A stretch of DNA of 64,000 nt from Aestuariivirga sp. (GTDB lineage: Bacteria > Pseudomonadota > Alphaproteobacteria > Rhizobiales > Aestuariivirgaceae). This document shows positions 58,022 to 64,000 of this stretch, piece by piece; positions within the stretch are counted from its first letter, which is position 1; each line of letters begins with the position of its first letter. The notes below the pieces were generated by a model. That model had not been told where the DNA came from and made no database searches. It worked only from the letters and a program-made list of their open reading frames with translations. The DNA is taken from assembly GCF_020252405.1 (NCBI RefSeq), contig NZ_JADCDA010000008.1:138577-202576 (forward strand). The letters are read 5' to 3'. The translations under genes and the position numbers were made by a program.

Positions 58022-58207
58022 ATGGCCGACATCCGCACCGACCCGCGGCTTCTCGAACTGCTGGTCTGCCCCGTCACCAAGACGAGGCTGCAATATGACG
58101 CCGAGCAGCAGGAGCTGATCTCGCGCGCCGCGGGCCTCGCCTACCCGATCCGCGACGGCATTCCCATCATGCTCCCCGACGAGGCGCGCGAGATCAACCG
58201 TGAGTGA
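58022..58207 (+). CDS. Trm112-family small protein
   Basis: A 61-residue protein: [17 protein letters not shown] and [20 protein letters not shown] are the Trm112/YcaR signature. One of the usual zinc cysteines is present (LVCP). Such proteins are activator subunits for methyltransferases in eukaryotes and archaea; the bacterial role is less clear. It starts at ATG 58022, ten bases after the Lon-N stop, and overlaps the DUF971 gene. Confidence 0.83.
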   Translation: MADIRTDPRLLELLVCPVTKTRLQYDAEQQELISRAAGLAYPIRDGIPIMLPDEAREINRE

Positions 58208-58553
58208 GCCTTGGCCGGAGGAGCTGCGGCTTGCTTCGGGCGGCGGCGAACTGCACGTGCGCTTCGATACGGGCGAGCAGGCGGCGCTGGCGGCGGAATA
58301 TCTGCGCGTCGAGAGCCCCAGCGCCGAGGTGAAGGGTCATGGGCCCGGCCAGGAGCAGCTGGTGTGGGGCAAGCGCAAGGTGAAGATCGCGCGGCTCGAA
58401 CCGGTGGGGGCTTACGCGGTGCGCATCGTGTTCGATGACGGGCATGCGACGGGGCTCTATACTTGGCCCTATCTCCTCAAGCTCGGGCGCGAGCACTGCA
58501 AGCTGTGGCCCGCCTATCTCGAAAAGCTCAGGGCGGCGGGCTTCAGCCGTTAA
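58200..58553 (+). CDS. DUF971 (GBBH-like_N) domain protein
   Basis: A 117-residue protein: [40 protein letters not shown], and [20 protein letters not shown], the gamma-butyrobetaine-hydroxylase-like N-terminal domain. In this family it occurs alone, sometimes fused to Mrp/ApbC iron-sulfur proteins. It starts at GTG 58200 within the Trm112 gene (eight-base overlap) and ends four bases inside the convergent ubiH-type gene. Function unknown; a link to iron-sulfur assembly has been suggested for relatives. Confidence 0.82.
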   Translation: MSEPWPEELRLASGGGELHVRFDTGEQAALAAEYLRVESPSAEVKGHGPGQEQLVWGKRKVKIARLEPVGAYAVRIVFDDGHATGLYTWPYLLKLGREHCKLWPAYLEKLRAAGFSR

Positions 58554-59803
58554 ACCCTCTCACCGCGCAACAGCCGCGGCAGGTCGCCCGCAATGCCTGC
58601 GGCTTCGGAGACGAACATCGACTTCATCCCGCCCATGCGATTGACGGCCAGCAGCCCGGCGCGGCGCAGCAGCGTCAGCACCGGGTTGGTGTTGGCGAAG
58701 AGCCGGTTCATGCCGTCCATCATGGCGCCCGTCGCCACCGTGTCGAAGCGGCGCCACTGGGTGTAGCGGTCAAGCACCGCCTCGCCGCCGATGTCGAGCC
58801 CCAGGCCTGCCGCATCATGGATGCAGTCGGCCAGCGCCGCGACATCGCGGAGGCCGAGGTTGAAACCCAGCCCTGCGAGCGGGTGCAGGACGTGGGCGGC
58901 ATCGCCGACAAGCGCCAGACGCGGTGCGGTGAAGGTCTCCGCGAGATACATGGCGAGCGGATAGCCGTGGCGGCCCGAGATCAGCCTCACCGCGCCCAGG
59001 TGGGCGCCGAAGCGCAGCTTCAGTTCCGCCTCGAAGTCTTCCATCGGCAGCGCCAGCATGCGCCGGGCACTCTCGGTGCGCTCCGACCAGACGAGCGAGG
59101 AGCGGTTGCCGGGCAGCGGCAGAATGGCGAAGGGGCCGGATGGCGTGAAGTGTTCCTCCGCACGGCCATGGTGGGGGAGTTCGTGTTCCACGGTGGCGAC
59201 GAGGCCCATCTGGTCATAGGGCCAGCCGACAAGCTTGATGCCCGCCGCCTCGCGCGCCGGCGAGTTGCGGCCATCGGCGGCGACGATGAGCGGGGCCTTG
59301 AGTATCGCGCCATCGGCCAGCGTCACGGCGGCAAGGCCGGGCCTGAAGTGACAGTGCTCCACCGCCTGGCCCACGCAGAAGCGGATGTGCGGGGACTTCC
59401 GCGTTTCCTCCAGCATGGCGCCATGGAGGAAGCGGTTCTCGATCATATGGGCGGAGGGGCCGCCCTTCATGTCGGCCTCGCCGAAGTGCAGCAGCACCGG
59501 GCGCGCGCCGCCGGGAATGGCGCTGTCGGTGACGATGATGTCCGCCATGGGCTGGGCGTGGTGCGCCACCTTGTCCCAGATGCCGAGCGACTGGAACATG
59601 CGGCGCGCGGCGGCCGTGATGGCGGATGCGCGGCCATCGAAGGCATTGGTGGAAAAGACGCGCGGGTCCTTCACATCGACGACCACCACGTCCAGCGGGC
59701 GCCTCACATGGGCGCCGCCGAGGGCGAGGGCGGCGGCCAGACCGTTCAGCGCGGCGCCGATGACGATGATGTCGGAAGGCTTGCTCATCTGGGGCGCGCT
59801 CAT
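58550..59803 (-). CDS. ubiH: Ubiquinone biosynthesis FAD hydroxylase (UbiH/UbiF/Coq6 family)
   Basis: A 417-residue flavoprotein monooxygenase. The second motif LIVAADGRNSPAREAAG (DG motif) and LVGDAAHVLHPLAGLGFNLG (second FAD motif) are complete. The N-terminal nucleotide motif reads IVIGAALNGLAAALALGG, where the usual GxGxxG has Ala at the central Gly. It hydroxylates the ring of ubiquinone precursors. The start is ATG 59803; MSKPSD at 59788 is a possible alternative. Convergent with the DUF971 gene, and divergent from glnK. Which ring position it serves (C1, C5 or C6) cannot be read. Confidence 0.85.
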   Translation of the reverse strand: MSAPQMSKPSDIIVIGAALNGLAAALALGGAHVRRPLDVVVVDVKDPRVFSTNAFDGRASAITAAARRMFQSLGIWDKVAHHAQPMADIIVTDSAIPGGARPVLLHFGEADMKGGPSAHMIENRFLHGAMLEETRKSPHIRFCVGQAVEHCHFRPGLAAVTLADGAILKAPLIVAADGRNSPAREAAGIKLVGWPYDQMGLVATVEHELPHHGRAEEHFTPSGPFAILPLPGNRSSLVWSERTESARRMLALPMEDFEAELKLRFGAHLGAVRLISGRHGYPLAMYLAETFTAPRLALVGDAAHVLHPLAGLGFNLGLRDVAALADCIHDAAGLGLDIGGEAVLDRYTQWRRFDTVATGAMMDGMNRLFANTNPVLTLLRRAGLLAVNRMGGMKSMFVSEAAGIAGDLPRLLRGERV

Positions 59804-59980
59804 GGTGCCTGTTTCGCCGGTTTGCGGAGGGCATTACAGGTGGTGCAGCGTCGCGGATCAATGCCTATTATTTGTGCGGCTTCGCTCTGCATCGCATGAA
59901 CTGCTGAAAAATTAATCATTGATCCGATTGGTGACTCTATTTTCATCATGAGATTCAACGGTTTAGCTGGAACGTGCAAG

Positions 59981-59995
59981 TGGCATGAAACTTGT
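59981..59995 (+). promoter_or_regulatory. Sigma-54 promoter of glnK-amtB
   Basis: TGGCAT-N5-TTGT fits the -24/-12 consensus TGGCAC-N5-TTGC with correct spacing. The inferred transcription start is about 11-13 bases downstream, before a GGGGAG ribosome site and the glnK ATG at 60030. A half-site GGTGCA near 59841 could be part of an NtrC enhancer. Nitrogen-limited induction by NtrC is expected. Confidence 0.65.
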
Positions 59996-60029
59996 GATGG
60001 GACTGTCACACCAATCACGGGGAGCAGGC

Positions 60030-60368
60030 ATGAAATTCATCATTGCAGTGATCAAGCCCTTCAAGCTTGAGGAAGTGCGCGAGGCGCTGGGGGCGCTGGG
60101 CATCCAGGGCATCACGGTGACCGAGGTGCGCGGACATGGCCGGCAGCGCGGCCACACCGAATTCTACCGCGGCGCGGAATACACCGTGAGCTTCGTGCCC
60201 AAGGTGAAGCTCGAACTCGCGGTCGACGAGCACATGGCCGACAAGGTCATCGAGGCGATCCAGACCACCGGCCAGACCGGCCAGATCGGCGACGGCAAGA
60301 TCTTCGTGCTGCCGCTCGAACAGGCTGTCCGCATCCGCACCGGCGAGTCCGGCACGGCGGCCCTCTAA
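60030..60368 (+). CDS. glnK: PII nitrogen regulatory protein GlnK
   Basis: A 112-residue PII protein: MKFIIAVIKPFKLEEVREAL at the start, T-loop RGHGRQRGHTEFYRGAEYTV with uridylylation site Tyr51, and the C-terminal IGDGKIFVLPLEQAVRIRTG. It is a trimer that senses 2-oxoglutarate and ATP/ADP and plugs the AmtB channel when nitrogen is plentiful. It starts at ATG 60030; the frame to 59985 is not conserved. Followed 25 bp later by amtB, the classical pair, behind a sigma-54 promoter. Confidence 0.95.
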   Translation: MKFIIAVIKPFKLEEVREALGALGIQGITVTEVRGHGRQRGHTEFYRGAEYTVSFVPKVKLELAVDEHMADKVIEAIQTTGQTGQIGDGKIFVLPLEQAVRIRTGESGTAAL

Positions 60369-60393
60369 TCACAGCATCAAGGAGCAGTTTCCG

Positions 60394-61929
60394 ATGATTT
60401 CTCCGACCTTCACCAAAAGGCTGGCGCCCGCCGCGGCGGGACTGGGCCTCACTCCGCTTTTCGTCACCGCGGCGGAGGCCGCCGCCACCGTCAACAAGGG
60501 CGACACCACCTGGATGTTGATCGCCACCTGCATGGTGGTGCTGATGACCGTGCCGGGTCTCGCGCTGTTCTATGGCGGCCTGGTGCGCGCCAAGAACATC
60601 CTTTCCGTGTTGATGCAGGTGCTGACGATTTTTTCGATCATCTCGATTCTCTGGGTGATCTACGGCTATTCGCTGGCCTTCACCTCCAATGCCAGCGCGG
60701 CGCTCAACCCGTTCTTTGGCGGCTTCGGCAAGCTGATGCTGGGGGGCGTCACGACAGCCTCCGAGGTCGGCACCTTCTCGAAGGAAACCAATATCCCGGA
60801 ACTGGCCTTCGTCATCTTCCAGATGACCTTTGCCTGCATCACGCCGGCCCTCATCATCGGGGCCTTTGCCGAGCGCATGAAGTTCTCCGCCGTGCTGCTG
60901 TTCATGGTGTTGTGGTTCACCTTCGCCTATCTGCCCATGGCGCACATGGTGTGGTTCTGGGCCGGCCCTGACGCCTATACGCTGTCAGCCGAAAATCTGG
61001 CGCTGGTCAGCTCGCTGGTGGGCGAGGAGAAGGCGAAGCAATTGCTCGACGCGCTGGCCGCCGCAACGACGGAGGAGGCAAGGGCCGCGGTGCTCGGCGA
61101 ATATGGCGCACTGGTCAATGCCGGAAATGGCTATCTGTTCAACCTTGGCGCACTCGACTTCGCGGGCGGCACGGTTGTTCACATCAATGCCGGCGTGGCG
61201 GGTCTCGTCTGCGCCTTGTTTCTCGGCAAGCGCGTGGGCTATGGCCGCGACCCGATCACGCCGCACAACCTGACCTTTGTGCTCACCGGCGTCGGCCTGC
61301 TGCTGTTCGGCTGGTACGGCTTCAACGCCGGATCGAGCCTCGAGGCCAACGGTCTCACGGCGCTGATCATCCTCAACTCGACGGTCGCGGCGGCCGCGGC
61401 GGCCCTTGCCTGGACCGGTGGCGAGTGGATCTTCCGAGGTCACCCGAGCCTGCTCGGCGCCGCCTCCGGCGCGGTGGCGGGGCTCGTCGCCATCACGCCT
61501 GCCTGCGGCTTCGTGGGCCCCGGCGGCGCCATCCTCATCGGCATTGCGGCGGGCTTCCTCTGCCTGTGGGCGGTGGTCGCGCTGAAGGCGAGGCTCGGCT
61601 ATGACGACTCGCTCGACGTGTTTGGCGTCCATGGCGTGGGCGGCATCCTGGGCGCGCTGCTGACCGGCGTTTTCGTCAACCCGGCGCTGGGCGGCACGGG
61701 CGTCACCGATTATCTGGCGGCGGGTCCGACCGTGGCGGTCGCCGCCTATTCCTTCGGGGGTCAGATGTTTGCGCAGGTGATGGCGGTGATCGTCGCCGTT
61801 GTCTGGACCGCGGTGGTCTCCGCCGCGGCGCTGTTCATCTGCAAGGCGGTCACGGGGCTGCGCGTCAAGGAACAGGAGGAGCGCGAGGGCCTCGACCTCG
61901 TCGACCACGGCGAGCGCGCCTACAATTGA
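60394..61929 (+). CDS. amtB: Ammonium transporter AmtB, long form
   Basis: A 511-residue membrane protein with an N-terminal signal-like segment (to about TAAEA) and 11 channel helices. MVVLMTVPGLALFYGGLVRA, DFAGGTVVHINAGVAGLV (first pore His), GWYGFNAGSSLEANG and FGVHGVGGILGALLTG (second pore His) are diagnostic. It is about 60 residues longer than usual because a charged, Ala/Glu-rich insertion (about residues 197-245) sits between FWAGPDAYTLSAENL and the conserved LGALDF. The insert lies in a periplasmic loop. It takes up ammonium and is gated by GlnK. Confidence 0.92.
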   Translation: MISPTFTKRLAPAAAGLGLTPLFVTAAEAAATVNKGDTTWMLIATCMVVLMTVPGLALFYGGLVRAKNILSVLMQVLTIFSIISILWVIYGYSLAFTSNASAALNPFFGGFGKLMLGGVTTASEVGTFSKETNIPELAFVIFQMTFACITPALIIGAFAERMKFSAVLLFMVLWFTFAYLPMAHMVWFWAGPDAYTLSAENLALVSSLVGEEKAKQLLDALAAATTEEARAAVLGEYGALVNAGNGYLFNLGALDFAGGTVVHINAGVAGLVCALFLGKRVGYGRDPITPHNLTFVLTGVGLLLFGWYGFNAGSSLEANGLTALIILNSTVAAAAAALAWTGGEWIFRGHPSLLGAASGAVAGLVAITPACGFVGPGGAILIGIAAGFLCLWAVVALKARLGYDDSLDVFGVHGVGGILGALLTGVFVNPALGGTGVTDYLAAGPTVAVAAYSFGGQMFAQVMAVIVAVVWTAVVSAAALFICKAVTGLRVKEQEEREGLDLVDHGERAYN

Positions 61930-61954
61930 CCTGATCCCACCTGTGACGGCATAG

Positions 61955-61982
61955 AACCCGGCGGGGGCGCCTCCGCCGGGTT
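61955..61982 (+). terminator. Terminator-like hairpin after amtB
   Basis: A ten-base stem (AACCCGGCGG at 61955-61964 with CCGCCGGGTT at 61973-61982) and an 8-base loop, 25 bp after the amtB stop, is followed by TCCTCTTG. Its U-run is weak. It separates the glnK-amtB operon from ftsK. Confidence 0.65.
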
Positions 61983-62083
61983 TCCTCTTGCCCGCTTAAA
62001 CCCAGCCTTAACCACGGCCCGGCGAAAATGGGCTTAACCATGTGTCAGGGTCGGCGGAGTGTCTCCCCGGCGGAGGCTTTGTG

Positions 62084-64000
62084 ATGGCGTATCAACCGTC
62101 CTACGACACCGATGACAGTGCGGTTCCCGCCGCCGTCCGGATCTTCCTCATGCGCCGTCTGTTCGAGGCGGCGGGCGGCGTGCTGTTCCTGGGCCTCATC
62201 GCCGCCAGCCTGTCGCTGGCCTCGTGGTCGGTGGATGACCCTTCCCTCAACCATGCGCTTGACCGAACGGCGCGCAACTGGCTGGGCTATCCGGGTGCGG
62301 TGGCCGCCGACGAGCTGATGCAGTTTTTCGGCCTCGGCGTGCTGGTGCTGCTGGCGATCCCGATGCGCTGGGCCGCGGGCTTCCTCGCCCATGACGGCCT
62401 GCCGCGCCCGCTGCGCCAGTCTTTCTCGTGGATCCTGTGCACCCTCGCGGCCTGCGCCATGCTTGCGGCCGTGCCTGCTCCGTCCGGCTGGCCGCTCACC
62501 TCCGGGCTGGGCGGCAATGCGGGGGACGTCATTCATAATCTCATGATGATGGTGCTGTCGATCGCCATCTCCGGCTGGGTCCCGACGCTCGCCACCGGCC
62601 TCCTCATGCTGGCTGTGGCGGTGGTCTTCGGGCGGCGTGCGCTGGGTGTCAGCCGGGCCGCCGCCGTCGGGCAGGCCGCGGCCGCGCCAAGCCGAAGCCG
62701 CAAGGCCTGGCGCGCCGCAGGCTGGGCGATTGGCGTGGCCTTCCGCGCGCCCGGCAAGCTCCGGTCGCGCTGGCGCGACCTGCGCCGGACGGAAGCCCAG
62801 TTCGAGCACCAGCAGGGCGATGCCGACGATATCATCCGCCGCCTTGCCCCGCAGACCGAAATGCCGCGTCGCGGCAGGGGCCAGACGGCGGCGCGCATCG
62901 AGCCCACCTTCTCCGCCCGCCGCCCAGCCCCACCCCTCGATGACCGGGCGGAGGAGGAGCCTGCGGCGGAGGACCGTGCCGGGGAGGAAGAGGCCTGCGC
63001 CGGGGAAGACGGCTATGAAGCCGAACCGGAGCATGCCGGGGAAGAGGAGGCCGCTGAAGACGAAGCCGCCGCGCCCAAGGTGACGCGCTCCCACAAGCCG
63101 CTGAAGCAGGGCAAGCGCCTGAGGAAGGACATGCAGCCACGCCTGGGCTTCGGGGCCGCGCCGGAATACGAGCTGCCGCCGCTGACGCTGCTCGCCGAGC
63201 CGAAGCGCGCCGGCAAGCCAGCCGAGCTTTCCGACGAGGCGCTGGAGCAGAACGCCCGCATGCTTGAAGGCGTGCTCGACGACTTCGGCGTGAAGGGTCA
63301 GATCATGAAGGTGCGGCCCGGCCCCGTGGTGACGCTCTACGAGCTCGAGCCCGCGCCGGGCATCAAATCGTCCCGGGTCATTTCGCTGGCCGACGACATT
63401 GCCCGTTCGATGAGCGCCCTCTCGGCGCGCGTCGCCGTCGTTCAGGGCCGCAACGCCATCGGCATCGAGCTGCCCAATGCCAGGCGGGAAACCGTGTTCC
63501 TGCGGGAGATGCTGGGCTCCGAGGCCTTCGAGAAGACCAACCTCAACCTCGCCATAGCGCTCGGCAAGAACATCGGCGGCGAACCGGTCTTCGCCGATCT
63601 CGCGCGCATGCCGCATCTGCTGATCGCCGGCACAACGGGCTCCGGCAAGTCGGTGGGCATCAACACCATGATCCTTTCGCTGCTTTACAGGCTGCCGCCG
63701 GAACGCTGCAAGCTGATCATGATCGACCCCAAAATGCTGGAATTGTCTGTATACGAAGGAATTCCGCATCTGCTCGCTCCCGTCGTCACCGATCCGCGCA
63801 AGGCCGTGGTCGCCCTGAAATGGGCGGTCCGCGAGATGGAAGAGCGCTATCGCAAGATGTCCAAGGTCGGCGTGCGCAACATCGACGGCTACAACGCGCG
63901 CCTGAAGCAGGCGGCGCAGAAGGGCGAGGAGCTGCATCGCACCGTCCAGACCGGCTTCGACCCCGAGACGGGCGAGCCCGTCTTCGAGAAGGAGGCGATG
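62084..64000 (+). CDS. ftsK: DNA translocase FtsK, N-terminal part (runs off window)
   Basis: The first 639 residues of FtsK; the C-terminal end, including the gamma domain, lies beyond the window. Four hydrophobic segments occur between about residues 25 and 190, anchoring it at the septum. A long acidic/Ala-rich linker spans about 240-340. The motor begins at KVRPGPVVTLYELEPAPGIK, with Walker A GTTGSGKS at 516-523 and CKLIMIDPKMLELSVYEGIP as Walker B. It pumps chromosomal DNA through the closing septum and activates XerCD recombination at dif. ATG 62084 follows CGGAGG. The longest open frame on the other strand here is a shadow. Confidence 0.95.
   Translation, partial: MAYQPSYDTDDSAVPAAVRIFLMRRLFEAAGGVLFLGLIAASLSLASWSVDDPSLNHALDRTARNWLGYPGAVAADELMQFFGLGVLVLLAIPMRWAAGFLAHDGLPRPLRQSFSWILCTLAACAMLAAVPAPSGWPLTSGLGGNAGDVIHNLMMMVLSIAISGWVPTLATGLLMLAVAVVFGRRALGVSRAAAVGQAAAAPSRSRKAWRAAGWAIGVAFRAPGKLRSRWRDLRRTEAQFEHQQGDADDIIRRLAPQTEMPRRGRGQTAARIEPTFSARRPAPPLDDRAEEEPAAEDRAGEEEACAGEDGYEAEPEHAGEEEAAEDEAAAPKVTRSHKPLKQGKRLRKDMQPRLGFGAAPEYELPPLTLLAEPKRAGKPAELSDEALEQNARMLEGVLDDFGVKGQIMKVRPGPVVTLYELEPAPGIKSSRVISLADDIARSMSALSARVAVVQGRNAIGIELPNARRETVFLREMLGSEAFEKTNLNLAIALGKNIGGEPVFADLARMPHLLIAGTTGSGKSVGINTMILSLLYRLPPERCKLIMIDPKMLELSVYEGIPHLLAPVVTDPRKAVVALKWAVREMEERYRKMSKVGVRNIDGYNARLKQAAQKGEELHRTVQTGFDPETGEPVFEKEAM

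Noticed and set aside
62045..63937. A 630-codon open frame on the minus strand
   Set aside because: Antisense shadow of ftsK, whose plus-strand frame is open to the end of the window and has all translocase motifs.

Overview
The window is GC-rich, gene-dense chromosomal DNA from an alphaproteobacterium, most likely a member of the Hyphomicrobiales (Rhizobiales). The evidence is a frcBCA-type sugar transporter, a glnK-amtB-ftsK neighbourhood with a nearby ubiH, and several copies of a dispersed palindromic intergenic repeat of the kind seen in that order. Genus and species cannot be told from the sequence. Both ends cut genes: a sugar-binding protein at the left and ftsK at the right.

Region by region. 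(1) 1-6840: end of a frcBCA fructose/ribose-type ABC importer, then a convergent three-gene operon (GntR/FCD regulator, aldo/keto reductase, 3-hydroxyacyl-CoA-dehydrogenase-type enzyme) and a divergent UxaA-family dehydratase. A perfect 14-bp palindrome abuts the regulator start. (2) 7023-9152: a class A penicillin-binding protein. (3) 9153-10003: a gene-free stretch of hairpins, repeats and a truncated IS5-type transposase. (4) 10004-14166: a compact redox cluster of a small acidic secreted protein, a DUF2271 periplasmic protein, a PepSY-membrane/flavodoxin/NADPH-reductase fusion, and the flavin transferase ApbE. It looks like a route carrying electrons from cytosolic NADPH to a covalently flavinylated periplasmic protein. 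(5) 13998-27952: a LysR regulator divergent from a 12-gene operon. The operon holds PxpA, a biotin carrier, a biotin carboxylase, PxpB- and PxpC-like carboxyltransferase halves, HyuB, HyuA and a five-component Liv-type ABC importer, so it probably imports and opens a lactam-, hydantoin- or 5-oxoproline-like ring. (6) 28346-30099: a CaCA exchanger and a VIT/CCC1-like protein, with repeats on both sides.

(7) 30338-40752: a glycosylation/sulfation island. It has three TPR-glycosyltransferases whose C-terminal domains share 285 bp of almost identical DNA, a GT8-like glycosyltransferase, three single-domain sulfotransferase-like genes, and a HtrL/YibB-like glycosyltransferase fused to a sulfotransferase. 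(8) 40872-50461: an RND efflux pair followed 13 bp later by a seven-gene Mrp-type cation/proton antiporter operon. The order is E-F-G-(A C-terminus+B)-C-D-D', as in membrane-bound hydrogenase antiporter modules. (9) 50604-54764: arginine/ornithine antiporter, arginine deiminase and an NhaC antiporter, a set suited to pH and sodium homeostasis. (10) 54755-64000: housekeeping genes: MarC-family protein, tRNA-Gly(GCC), prolyl-tRNA deacylase, CnoX-type thioredoxin, Lon-N protein, Trm112-like protein, DUF971 protein, ubiquinone hydroxylase, glnK-amtB behind a sigma-54 promoter, and ftsK.

The parts most worth follow-up are the flavin-relay cluster, the combined biotin carboxylase/oxoprolinase operon, the sulfotransferase/TPR-glycosyltransferase island, and the Mrp operon whose last subunit lacks a conserved transmembrane glutamate. 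All functions are inferred by reading protein sequences by eye; no database search was run.
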